Shown here in pieces: positions 41,922 to 50,311 of a stretch of DNA of 64,000 bases (positions are counted from its first letter, which is position 1; the number at the start of each line of letters is the position of its first letter). The DNA is from Chitinophaga pendula (lineage in GTDB: Bacteria > Bacteroidota > Bacteroidia > Chitinophagales > Chitinophagaceae): positions 1,736,001 to 1,800,000 of the forward strand of contig NZ_CP077769.1 in assembly GCF_020386615.1 (NCBI RefSeq). Direction: 5' to 3'. The notes under the pieces are model-generated. The model did no database searches, was not told the origin of the DNA, and was given only the letters and a program-made list of their open reading frames with translations. Position numbers and translations under genes: made by a program.

Positions 41922-43751
41922 ATGAATACGATATATCAACAAGTAGGTGCTTTATTACAGGAGGACGGCCGTTGCAGTTTCCGGGTATGGGCACCTTTGG
42001 CCAATAAAGTGACTTTATCGCTGGATGTAGCTGATATGCGCAGCTATGCTATGGAGCGGGGAGAATACGGTTACTGGGAAACGATAGTCGAGCGTATTGT
42101 ACCTGGTACGAAATATTTTTATGTGCTTGATGATGGGAATCCACTGCCGGATCCCGCTTCGCGGCATCAACCGGAAGGTGTGCATGGGCCGTCGGCGGTA
42201 GTGGACCCTTATTTTTCGTGGACGGATCAGGCTTGGCAGGGGTTGGAGTTGTCGGAGATGATCATTTACGAGTTGCATACGGGCACGTTTACGGGCTTAG
42301 GAACTTTCGAAGGGATACAGAGCCGGTTGGATTACTTGTGGCAGCTTGGTGTAAATACGATCGAGATCATGCCCGTAGGGCAGTTTCCAGGTACACGTAA
42401 CTGGGGGTATGACGGCGTGTTTCCTTATGCGGTGCAGGACAGTTATGGAGGAGTATCGCAGTTGAAGGCGCTGGTGAATGCTGCGCACGCCAGGGGGATG
42501 GCGGTAATACTGGATGTGGTGTATAATCACCTAGGTCCGGAGGGGAACTATCTTGCGGAATACGGGCCTTATTTTACGGATAAATACAAAACGCCCTGGG
42601 GGCAGGCGATCAATTTGGACGATGCTTACAGTGATCCTGTGCGCGCGTACTTTTTGCAGCATGCCTTGTTATGGTTGGATGAGTTTCATATAGACGGTTT
42701 GCGGGTAGACGCGGTGCATGCGTTGTGGGATAACAGTGCGACACATTTTGTGGAGTTGTTGTCGGAGTCGGTGAAGGCGTTGGAAAAGCGTACCGGTAAG
42801 AAGAAGGTGCTGATCGCGGAGCTGGACCTGAATAATCCGCGGTATGTGCGACCGGTGACGGAGGGCGGTTATGGCATGAGCGGGCAGTGGGTGGATGAGT
42901 TTCATCATGCCCTGCACGCGTTACTGACGGGAGAGCGTAAAGGGTACTATGAGGATTTTGGTGACATCAGTTTGCTGGAACATTCGTTGCAGCATGTTTA
43001 TGTGTATACCGGGCAGTATTCCTTGCACCGGCAGCGTTGTTTCGGGCAGGCGCCGACGGGATTGCCCTATAGTCAATTTGTGGTGTTTACGCAGAACCAT
43101 GACCAGATAGGGAACCGGCTTAAAGGGGAGCGGCTGAGTGTTTTATTGTCGTATGAAGCGCTGAAGGTGGCTGCCGCTGCGATGTTGTTGTCACCATTTG
43201 TTCCCCTATTATTTATGGGAGAGGAATATGGAGAGCGGGCACCGTTCCAGTTCTTTTCTGACTACGGAGAGGAGTCATTGATAGCGGGTGTACGGGAAGG
43301 CCGGCGGAAGGAGTTTGCGGCATTCAACTGGGAGGGGGAGATACCGGACCCGCAATCGGAGGAGGTATTTAACCAGTCGAAGCTGACATGGGAGACGCAT
43401 GACGGTTTGCTGGGTTATTACCAGTTCCTGTTGGCATTCCGTAAGAGCAGGCCTGCTATGCAGGACCGTACTTCGGAGGGAACGGTGGTGTATCCTGGCA
43501 GTGGCCAGCCGGTACTGGCATTTGAGCGTAAAGGAAACGGGGATCGTTTACTGATCCTACTCAATTTTGACAAAGCGCCGCAGGAGTACCGGCTACCATT
43601 ATCTACGGCTACCTGGATCAAACTGATCGACAGTACGGCAACGTCCTGGAAAGTCATTGACGGTGTAGCGCCGGAGCGTTTGCAATCTGCAGCTGCTATT
43701 ACGTTACCACCTTTATCTGCCATTGTTTATGAAAAGTATGATGATGTATAA
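41922..43751 (+). CDS. treZ: Malto-oligosyltrehalose trehalohydrolase
   Basis: 609 residues from the ATG at 41922, preceded by AGGGAT; an earlier in-frame ATG adds 20 unlikely residues. An N-terminal CBM48/E-set domain (FRVWAPLANKVTL) precedes a GH13 barrel. DVVYNHLG, GLRVDAVHAL (nucleophile Asp), IAELDLNN (acid/base Glu) and QNHDQIGNR mark the four GH13 conserved regions, and the ELDLNN and QNHDQIGNR forms are typical of TreZ. It releases trehalose from maltooligosyl-trehalose in the cytoplasm. It overlaps treY, the enzyme that makes its substrate. Confidence 0.95.
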   Translation: MNTIYQQVGALLQEDGRCSFRVWAPLANKVTLSLDVADMRSYAMERGEYGYWETIVERIVPGTKYFYVLDDGNPLPDPASRHQPEGVHGPSAVVDPYFSWTDQAWQGLELSEMIIYELHTGTFTGLGTFEGIQSRLDYLWQLGVNTIEIMPVGQFPGTRNWGYDGVFPYAVQDSYGGVSQLKALVNAAHARGMAVILDVVYNHLGPEGNYLAEYGPYFTDKYKTPWGQAINLDDAYSDPVRAYFLQHALLWLDEFHIDGLRVDAVHALWDNSATHFVELLSESVKALEKRTGKKKVLIAELDLNNPRYVRPVTEGGYGMSGQWVDEFHHALHALLTGERKGYYEDFGDISLLEHSLQHVYVYTGQYSLHRQRCFGQAPTGLPYSQFVVFTQNHDQIGNRLKGERLSVLLSYEALKVAAAAMLLSPFVPLLFMGEEYGERAPFQFFSDYGEESLIAGVREGRRKEFAAFNWEGEIPDPQSEEVFNQSKLTWETHDGLLGYYQFLLAFRKSRPAMQDRTSEGTVVYPGSGQPVLAFERKGNGDRLLILLNFDKAPQEYRLPLSTATWIKLIDSTATSWKVIDGVAPERLQSAAAITLPPLSAIVYEKYDDV

Positions 43752-46446
43752 TCCGACACATACACCTATAGCGACTTATCGTCTGCAACTGAATGAACAT
43801 TTTACTTTCCGTGATGTCCACGATATCCTGGATTACCTGCATGCGTTGGGGGTGAGTACTATCTATGCATCGCCGGTATTGGGTGCGGTGAAAGGCAGTA
43901 CGCACGGTTATGACGGTACGGACCCGCACCAGGTAAGTCCGGCGATCGGTACGCTGGAAGAGTGGCGGGCGCTCAGCGCGCGATTGAAAGAGCGCGGTAT
44001 GAGCTGGTTGCAGGATATTGTGCCCAATCACCTGGCTTATGATGCTGACAATCCTCGCCTGATGGATGTGATGGAGCGGGGGCCTTTGTCACCTTATTAC
44101 CGCTATTTTGATATCAACTGGGAGCATCCTTCAAAAGAGTTGCACGGTAAATTACAGTTACCATTTTTGGATAAGCCATTGGCGGAATGTATTGCGGAAG
44201 GTAGGTTCCAGTTGCGATTTACGTCCGCCGGCTATGTATTGCAATGTGGTGAGCAGGCTTACCCGTTGTCGATGCCCGCTTACGAACTGTTGTTACAGGC
44301 GGTGCCTGCTATTACGACGGCTGCGCCTTTTGGTGAGCTGGTGACTGCTTTGCAGGAAGCGGCGGAGCAGTCGTCTTCACTGCAGGCGTGGCAGGCTGCT
44401 AAACAGCAGCTCATAGTGGATTTTACACAGCAGCAAGGCAGTGATACTTTAGCGGTGGCAGTAGCGGAGACGGTCAATATATCGCCATCGTTGTTGCCGG
44501 CGTTATTAGATAAGCTGTATTACCATTGGGAGTACTGGCGTAAGACGGAGTCGGAGATCAACTACCGGCGTTTCTTTACGGTGAACCAGCTGATCACGTT
44601 GCGGATGGAGGAAGAAGCGGTGTTTGATGAGTATCATACCTTTCTTGCGCAGTTGTACCGGGAGGGATTGATACAAGGGATGCGGATAGATCATATAGAC
44701 GGGTTGCAGGAGCCGGGTACGTATATACGAAGATTGCGGCGGTTGTTGGGGGATGATTTATACCTGATTGCGGAAAAGATTCTGGAAGGAGCGGAGCGGT
44801 TGCCGGCGGACTGGGCACTGCAAGGCAGCAGTGGGTATGATTTCCTGGCGACGGTGAACCAGTTACTGACGGACGGGGGAGGGGCGCAGAAGTTATTGCG
44901 GTTCTACCGTTGTTTGTCGGCTGTGCCGGTGAAGTATGAGCGGCTGGTGAGGGAGCAGAAAGAATTGATCCTGTCTGCCTATATGGGTGGAGAGTGGGAG
45001 AACCTGGTGCATGACTGTTATACGCTGGGGCTGGCGGACGGCAGCTATACCAGGGATCAGTTGAAAGCGGCGATCGGGCTGTTTATGGTATGTATGCCGG
45101 TGTACAGGGCTTATCCGGAGGACTGGCCTTTGTCTGCGGTGGATCAGCAGGTGATACGGTCTGCTTTTGATAAGGCGGCACAGCTAGCGCCTTTGTTGTC
45201 GCCGGTATTGGAGATGATGGCGGCCTGGTGGCATCCGGGTATAGGCAATAAGGATATCAATGTGAAGGGGATGGTGTTTTTAAAGCGGCTGATGCAATTT
45301 ACCGGGCCGTTGACGGCGAAGGGGGTGGAGGATACGGCATTTTATATTTATCACCCTTTGATATCGCATAATGAAGTGGGGGATACGCCTGGTGTGCTGG
45401 GTAAGCTGGATGCGCGTGCTTTTCACGCGCATATGGTGGAGCGGCAGGCGCAGCATCCGTTTACGATGAATGCGACCTCTACGCATGATACCAAACGCGG
45501 GGAGGATGCCCGTATACGGTTGAATATGCTGACATTGCTCGCTGATAAGTGGATACAGCAGGTGCAGACCTGGCATAGTATGAATGCTGCTTGCTGTACG
45601 CGGCGGGGGCAGGATACGATACCCGGATTGAATGAGGAATATTTGATCTATCAGTCGCTGATAGGCAGTTTTCCGATAGACGGGTTGGCGGATATTACTT
45701 TTATAGAACGTTTTTGTGCCTTCCTGGTGAAGGCGTTACGGGAAGGTAAAGCACATACTAACTGGAGCGAGCCGAATGTTGATTATGAAAATGCCTGTAC
45801 ATCGTTTGTACAGCAGCTATTATCGCCTGAGCATCCTTTCCTGGATAGTTTTGTCCCTTTCCTGGAGCAGGTGAAGGCGTTGGCGGTGCGTTATTCGCTG
45901 GCGCAGGTATTGTTGCGGATCACGGCGCCAGGTATTCCGGATCTGTACCAGGGGGCGGAGTTGTGGGAGCTTAGTTTTGTAGACCCTGATAACCGGCGGC
46001 CGGTGAATTACCGTTCTCGGCAGGTGTGGTTATCGGCGTTGATAGAGAAGGAGCGGGAGGGATATGCGGCGTTGCTGGCTTACCTGGAGGCGCATGCACA
46101 GAGCGGAGTGGAGAAGTTGTATGTGACCTGGAAGGCATTGCAGTACCGGCGTGCGCATGCGCAGTTGTTCCTGGAAGGTAGTTATGTGCCATTGAGCACG
46201 ACAGATGATGCCTATCTGGCGTATGCGCGGCGACAGGAGGATCAGTGGTGTATTGTAGTATGTCCATTACCCTGTACGCCGGTGCAAGTTGTGGAAGAGG
46301 TGTCTTCTTTGGTATTGTTGCCGGAGGGTGCGCCGTTGAAGTGGTGTAACCTGTTTACCGGTGAGGAAGTAGAAGTTAGTAATGGCGGTTTATCTCTATC
46401 CTGTCTGCAGACATTTCCTGTAGCGTTATTAACACCTATGATATAA
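43729..46446 (+). CDS. treY: Maltooligosyl trehalose synthase
   Basis: About 905 residues. PIATYRLQLNEHFTF at the N-terminus, YASPVL, STHGYDGTDP, DIVPNH, RIDHIDGLQEP and ITAPGIPDLYQG are hallmark TreY motifs of this GH13 subfamily. It turns the reducing end of maltodextrin into an alpha,alpha-1,1 linkage. Several ATGs are possible (43729, 43738, 43741, 43744); all overlap the end of treZ, which implies translational coupling. The treZ, treY, glgX neighbourhood makes free trehalose from glycogen. Confidence 0.95.
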   Translation: MKSMMMYNPTHTPIATYRLQLNEHFTFRDVHDILDYLHALGVSTIYASPVLGAVKGSTHGYDGTDPHQVSPAIGTLEEWRALSARLKERGMSWLQDIVPNHLAYDADNPRLMDVMERGPLSPYYRYFDINWEHPSKELHGKLQLPFLDKPLAECIAEGRFQLRFTSAGYVLQCGEQAYPLSMPAYELLLQAVPAITTAAPFGELVTALQEAAEQSSSLQAWQAAKQQLIVDFTQQQGSDTLAVAVAETVNISPSLLPALLDKLYYHWEYWRKTESEINYRRFFTVNQLITLRMEEEAVFDEYHTFLAQLYREGLIQGMRIDHIDGLQEPGTYIRRLRRLLGDDLYLIAEKILEGAERLPADWALQGSSGYDFLATVNQLLTDGGGAQKLLRFYRCLSAVPVKYERLVREQKELILSAYMGGEWENLVHDCYTLGLADGSYTRDQLKAAIGLFMVCMPVYRAYPEDWPLSAVDQQVIRSAFDKAAQLAPLLSPVLEMMAAWWHPGIGNKDINVKGMVFLKRLMQFTGPLTAKGVEDTAFYIYHPLISHNEVGDTPGVLGKLDARAFHAHMVERQAQHPFTMNATSTHDTKRGEDARIRLNMLTLLADKWIQQVQTWHSMNAACCTRRGQDTIPGLNEEYLIYQSLIGSFPIDGLADITFIERFCAFLVKALREGKAHTNWSEPNVDYENACTSFVQQLLSPEHPFLDSFVPFLEQVKALAVRYSLAQVLLRITAPGIPDLYQGAELWELSFVDPDNRRPVNYRSRQVWLSALIEKEREGYAALLAYLEAHAQSGVEKLYVTWKALQYRRAHAQLFLEGSYVPLSTTDDAYLAYARRQEDQWCIVVCPLPCTPVQVVEEVSSLVLLPEGAPLKWCNLFTGEEVEVSNGGLSLSCLQTFPVALLTPMI

Positions 46447-46477
46447 GTAGCGTTATTTATTGATACCTGCGATATAA

Positions 46478-46503
46478 AAGTGCCCCTTATCTGCGGGGCA
46501 CTT
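46478..46503. terminator. Bidirectional terminator between treY and glgX
   Basis: AAGTGCCCC and GGGGCACTT form a 9-bp stem around an 8-nt loop. T-rich sequence follows on the plus strand and A/T-rich sequence on the minus strand. The stop codon of glgX (46487-46489) lies in the loop. Confidence 0.8.
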
Positions 46504-48607
46504 CATTTTTCAATACTACCATAGAGCGGGCTTCCACCCGTATTACTTCGCCGGCATGGGCGTTTGTACGTTTTATTTCTGCGGTATCGAGTACTGGTAT
46601 CCATGTTTCTCCGTATTCAGCCGGCAGTAATGTGAAGGGGATGGCTTCGTAGTGTGCGTTGAACAGGAGGTAGAAGTTATCGTCGATGACAGGTTCGCCT
46701 TTTGGGCTTGTCATGCGGAGGCCGCGTCCGTTAAGGAATACGGCTATGGAGCGGGCATGTGTAGCTGCCCAATGTTCGTCATTCATTGCTGTGCCATCGG
46801 GCAGGTACCAGCCGATATCTTCGAGGTGGGTACCTTTTACGGGTTGTCCTCTGAACCAACGTCGGCGGCAGAACGCCGGATGTTCTTTCCGGAGGCGGAT
46901 AAGGCGGCAGGTGAAGTCGAGTAGGGGTTGATCGCGTTGTGCCCAGTTGAGCCAGGATATTTCATTATCCTGGCAGTAGGCGTTGTTGTTGCCGTGTTGG
47001 GTGCGGCCGAATTCATCGCCGGCTACCAACATGGGAATGCCTTGGGAGAGGAACAAGGTAGAGAGGAGGTTGCGTTGCTGGCGTTGCCGCAGGGCGATGA
47101 TGGCGGGATCGTCGGTGGGGCCTTCTGCGCCGCAGTTCCAGGAGCGGTTATGGCTTTCTCCATCCTGGTTATTTTCTCCATTGGCTTCGTTATGTTTATC
47201 GTTGTAGGCGACGAGATCGTAGAGGGTGAATCCGTCGTGGGCGGTGATGAAGTTGATGCTGGAGGTGGGGCGGCGGTAGTCTTCTTTGTAGAGGTCGGAG
47301 CTGCCGGTGAAGCGTTCGGCGAATTCGCCCAGCATGCCTTCGTCGCCTTTCCAGTAGTCGCGCATGGCGTCGCGGTATTTACCGTTCCATTCTGCCCATC
47401 CTGGTGGGAATTTACCTACCTGGTAGCCACCTTCGCCGACATCCCAGGGTTCGGCGATGAGTTTGACCTGTGAGATAACGGGGTCCTGGTGAATGATGTC
47501 GAAGAAGGCGCTTAGGCGATCTACTTCGTGTAGTTCGCGCGCCAGTGTGGCGGCGAGGTCGAAGCGGAAGCCATCGACATGCATATCTAGCACCCAATAG
47601 CGGAGGCTGTCCATGATGAGCCGTAATACATTGGGCAGGCGGGCATTCAGCGTGTTGCCGGTGCCGGTATAGTCCATGTAATAGCGTTTGTCGTCGGTGA
47701 GGCGATAGTAGGAAGGGTTGTCTATGCCGCGGTAGGAGAGGGTAGGGCCGAGATGGCTACCTTCTGCAGTATGGTTGTATACGACATCGAGGATCACCTC
47801 TATTCCGGCTTTGTGTAATGCTTTGACCATTTCTTTGAATTCGGTAACCTGGCCACCGGTGGCACCGCTGCTGGAGTATTTGACATCCGGGGCGAAGTAA
47901 CCGATGGTGTTATATCCCCAGTAGTTGGAGAGGCCTTTATCTATGAGGTGGCGATCGTTGATGAAATGATGGACGGGCATTAGCTCGATGGCGGTGATAC
48001 CCAGTTCTTTCAGGTAGTTGATGGTGACCGGATGGGCGATGGCGGCGTAGGATCCACGGATATTTTCTGGTATGTCTGGGTGTTGTTGGGTAAAGCCTTT
48101 TATATGGGTTTCGTAGATGATGGTTTGGTGGTATGGTATGGTGGGGCGTTTATCGTCTTCCCAATTGAAGGCCGGGTCGATGACGACGCATTTAGGTATA
48201 TAAGGGGCGCTGTCGGTATTGCTGAAGCTGAGGTCTGCGTCAGGGTGGCCGAGTTGGTAGCCGAAGAGGGCATCGTGCCAGTCTATCCTGCCGGCGATCG
48301 CTTTCGCATAGGGGTCTATCAGCAGTTTGTGTGCATTGAAACGAAGTCCGTTTTGCGGTTCGTAAGGGCCATTGACGCGATAGCCATAGAGTTGTCCCGG
48401 TTGTATGTCTGGGAGGTAAACATGCCACACATTGTGGGAGCGATCGGCCATTGGGATGCTGGCGTATTCGGAAGGGTCTTCGGTGGAATGGAATAGACAT
48501 AAAGTGACTCCACTGGCGTTTTCGGCATAGAGGGCGAAGTTAACGCCTGCTCCATCCCAGGTGGCCCCCAATGGATATGGGTGGCCCGGATAGTTGGTGA
48601 TTTGCAT
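46487..48607 (-). CDS. glgX: Glycogen debranching enzyme, isoamylase type
   Basis: 706 residues. A CBM48 domain (GATWDGAGVNFALYAENA) is followed by a GH13 subfamily 11 barrel with DVVYNHTAEG, GFRFDLAATL (nucleophile), LIAEPWDVG (acid/base) and TAHDGFTLYDLV. It cleaves alpha-1,6 branches to release linear maltodextrins. In treXYZ clusters of actinobacteria and archaea the same enzyme, there called TreX, feeds TreY. Here it is convergent to treZY rather than in the same operon. Confidence 0.95.
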   Translation of the reverse strand: MQITNYPGHPYPLGATWDGAGVNFALYAENASGVTLCLFHSTEDPSEYASIPMADRSHNVWHVYLPDIQPGQLYGYRVNGPYEPQNGLRFNAHKLLIDPYAKAIAGRIDWHDALFGYQLGHPDADLSFSNTDSAPYIPKCVVIDPAFNWEDDKRPTIPYHQTIIYETHIKGFTQQHPDIPENIRGSYAAIAHPVTINYLKELGITAIELMPVHHFINDRHLIDKGLSNYWGYNTIGYFAPDVKYSSSGATGGQVTEFKEMVKALHKAGIEVILDVVYNHTAEGSHLGPTLSYRGIDNPSYYRLTDDKRYYMDYTGTGNTLNARLPNVLRLIMDSLRYWVLDMHVDGFRFDLAATLARELHEVDRLSAFFDIIHQDPVISQVKLIAEPWDVGEGGYQVGKFPPGWAEWNGKYRDAMRDYWKGDEGMLGEFAERFTGSSDLYKEDYRRPTSSINFITAHDGFTLYDLVAYNDKHNEANGENNQDGESHNRSWNCGAEGPTDDPAIIALRQRQQRNLLSTLFLSQGIPMLVAGDEFGRTQHGNNNAYCQDNEISWLNWAQRDQPLLDFTCRLIRLRKEHPAFCRRRWFRGQPVKGTHLEDIGWYLPDGTAMNDEHWAATHARSIAVFLNGRGLRMTSPKGEPVIDDNFYLLFNAHYEAIPFTLLPAEYGETWIPVLDTAEIKRTNAHAGEVIRVEARSMVVLKNEVPRR

Positions 48608-48671
48608 ATGGTTACAGCTATGTTGCCCATAGGTCGATCAACTATGGTGCCATGATAGTTTTGTTTGTTTT

Positions 48672-48707
48672 GTCGTGAATACCCCCTTTATATGACATAT
48701 TCACGAC
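48672..48707. promoter_or_regulatory. Inverted repeat in the glgX/VOC divergent promoter region
   Basis: GTCGTGAATA and TATTCACGAC are exact 10-bp arms separated by 16 bp. The dyad ends 2 bp before the -33 element of the VOC gene and lies 65 bp upstream of the glgX start. That position suits an operator. No adjacent regulator gene is present. Confidence 0.5.
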
Positions 48708-48709
48708 CG

Positions 48710-48738
48710 TTGTGAGCGCAGATATCTCTCTAGCTTTG
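48710..48738 (+). promoter_or_regulatory. Promoter of the VOC protein gene
   Basis: TTG at 48710-48712, then 18 bp, then TAGCTTTG at 48731-48738, a perfect TAnnTTTG -7 element. The spacing is one base short of the usual 19-21. The coding start follows 16 bp later. Confidence 0.6.
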
Positions 48739-48754
48739 GGGTAACATAAAACAA

Positions 48755-49192
48755 ATGATTATGAAAGCGATCAATCCTTATCTCAATTTTCCGGGTACTA
48801 CGGAGGAGGCATTTCAATTTTACCAGACTGTATTTGGTGGGGAGTTGCTGGGGCTGCAACGGTTTTCGGATACTCCGTTCGGTGAGCAGCTGCCGGCGGA
48901 GGAACGGAATAAGGTGATGCATGTGGCGTTGAGGATCGGGCAGGACAATATGATTATGGCGACGGATGCGTTGCCATCGTTAGGGCAGACCTGTACGCCG
49001 GGGAACAATGTACACTTGTGTTTGTCGCCGGAGAGTGAAGAGGAGACGGCTGATATTTTTAACAAGCTGTCTGCGGGTGGGGAAGTAACGATGCCACTGG
49101 ATAAGCAGGACTGGAATGCGTATTTTGGTATGGTGACGGACAGGTTTGGTATTTCCTGGATGGTGAACTATGATTACGGTACGCAGTCTTAG
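48755..49192 (+). CDS. VOC family (PhnB/glyoxalase-like) protein
   Basis: 145 residues. INPYLNFPGTTEEAFQFYQTVFGG at the N-terminus and DRFGISWMVNYD at the C-terminus are the conserved ends of the PhnB-like branch of the vicinal-oxygen-chelate superfamily. The two beta-alpha-beta-beta-beta halves form one metal-binding or ligand pocket. The biochemical role of this branch is mostly unknown; members include resistance and dioxygenase-like proteins. The start may also be the ATG at 48761. Confidence 0.88.
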   Translation: MIMKAINPYLNFPGTTEEAFQFYQTVFGGELLGLQRFSDTPFGEQLPAEERNKVMHVALRIGQDNMIMATDALPSLGQTCTPGNNVHLCLSPESEEETADIFNKLSAGGEVTMPLDKQDWNAYFGMVTDRFGISWMVNYDYGTQS

Positions 49193-49221
49193 GGGGGGCG
49201 TTAATTGCATCTTTGATATTG

Positions 49222-49251
49222 AAAGGCAGGTCGGGTGGCCTGTCTTTTATT
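49222..49251 (+). terminator. Terminator of the VOC gene
   Basis: AAAGGCAGG and CCTGTCTTT form a 9-bp stem (one G-U pair) with an 8-nt loop. TTTATTTTC overlaps and follows the right arm. Confidence 0.7.
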
Positions 49252-49325
49252 TTCAATGAAGAATGTATGTTGGATATTTTGTATTTAATTATCTGTTTGA
49301 AAGCCAGCTTGTTGCAGTTTTGTTG

Positions 49326-49436
49326 CATATAGGTTGTATAAGCGTTGTATAGTGATTGTATATGCAACTATATGCCTAGCTTATACAATGATTATACGAA
49401 TGGTATAGGAATGATACAGGAGAGCTATAGGAGCGG
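49326..49436. repeat. Imperfect 11-bp tandem array, about ten units
   Basis: Units beginning TATA or a one-base variant start at 49326, 49337, 49348, 49359, 49370, 49382, 49393, 49404, 49415 and 49426. The step is 11 bp throughout except for one 12-bp step. The first four overlap the heptamer series TTGCATA, TTGTATA, TTGTATA, TTGTATA, also 11 bp apart. The later units share TATAnGAATGn. It lies about 100 bp upstream of the DinB gene and contains no open frame of interest. Confidence 0.7.
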
Positions 49437-49504
49437 CGAAAAAAAATTATCGAGGGGCTGCTGACATAGGGTTGTCACACCCTGTTTCTTTCTTTGTGTT
49501 GTCC

Positions 49505-49517
49505 ATTTACTGTAAAT
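49505..49517. promoter_or_regulatory. Perfect 13-bp palindrome upstream of the DinB gene
   Basis: ATTTAC-T-GTAAAT is an exact dyad 14 bp before the start codon at 49532. Its place between any promoter and the start suits a repressor site. Confidence 0.4.
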
Positions 49518-49531
49518 CATTTTAAATCTTA

Positions 49532-50038
49532 ATGAATATGGAGAACAACACCTTAGTAAGCACATCAGCGGTTGCATTTATTACACCGGAAGAATTGAAG
49601 GAACATTGGCAGGGGCACCGTCGTTTGACACGCAGGTTGATCGAGGGGTACCCGGAGGAGCAATTATTTACGCATTCGATCGCCGGGATGCGTTCATTCG
49701 GGCATCTGTTGCACGAGTTGATCGGCATTACCCGTGGGGTGCGTGGGATTGCGGGAGAAGGTTGGGAGCAGGTAGAACTTGACAAAAAGGCGGTGCCGGA
49801 TACGAAGGAAGGGTTGTTGCAGGTTTGGGATGAGCAGACGGCGTTGATAGAGGCGGTGTGGCCCGGGATAAAAGCGGAGCGTTTTCATGAGACGGATAAA
49901 GCTTTCGGGGCTTACGAGGACAAGATCTATTCGCTGGTACTTTATTTTATTGACAACGAGGTGCATCACCGTGGGCAGGCGTATGTGTATTATCGTTCGC
50001 TGGGTTTGGAGCCACATCCATTCTGGGATCGTAATTAA
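49532..50038 (+). CDS. DinB family protein
   Basis: 168 residues, four-helix-bundle DinB/YfiT-like fold. Candidate metal-binding histidines occur in GHLLHEL near residue 52 and in HHRGQAYVYYRSLG near residue 150, the usual positions for this superfamily. Bacterial members include thiol transferases and damage-inducible proteins of unknown activity. An alternative ATG lies two codons downstream. Followed by a strong hairpin. Confidence 0.88.
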   Translation: MNMENNTLVSTSAVAFITPEELKEHWQGHRRLTRRLIEGYPEEQLFTHSIAGMRSFGHLLHELIGITRGVRGIAGEGWEQVELDKKAVPDTKEGLLQVWDEQTALIEAVWPGIKAERFHETDKAFGAYEDKIYSLVLYFIDNEVHHRGQAYVYYRSLGLEPHPFWDRN

Positions 50039-50058
50039 TTACGGAAGCCATCTAATAC

Positions 50059-50095
50059 AACGGCCGGCAATTCAGTAAATGAGTTGCCGGCCGTT
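50059..50095. terminator. Bidirectional terminator
   Basis: AACGGCCGGCAA and TTGCCGGCCGTT form a perfect 12-bp stem. It lies between the convergent DinB and lanthipeptide precursor genes and has TTT directly after the right arm. Confidence 0.85.
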
Positions 50096-50119
50096 TAGTG
50101 TCTGTTTGTTTTAATAATC

Positions 50120-50311
50120 TTAGGATTCGCAAACAAAAACAGAAGGGCATCCGGACAGGGATGGGGTGCAATCGATGCAAGTTAAACCGATGCTAACGCA
50201 ACCTCTGCTTGCATTACCACGCATAGCGGTATTGTCTTGTGACAGGGGGGCGATGATGACTTTTTTTAAGGATAACTTTTTGGCGTTGTTGTTCAAACTT
50301 TGCTTTTTCAT
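50120..50311 (-). CDS. Class I lanthipeptide precursor (orphan)
   Basis: 63 residues. The leader KKLSLKKVIIAPLSQDN closely follows the KKL(S/T)LKKxTIAxL pattern of Chitinophaga-type class I lanthipeptide leaders. After AMRGNASRG the C-terminal region of about 28 residues holds five Cys and eight Ser/Thr (in order C, S, T, C, C, T, S, S, C, S, C, S with few charges), fit for lanthionine rings. A canonical GG cleavage site is absent; RGN stands there. No LanB dehydratase, LanC cyclase, protease or transporter is in the window, so any modification enzymes must act in trans. It is convergent to the DinB gene. Confidence 0.75.
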   Translation of the reverse strand: MKKQSLNNNAKKLSLKKVIIAPLSQDNTAMRGNASRGCVSIGLTCIDCTPSLSGCPSVFVCES

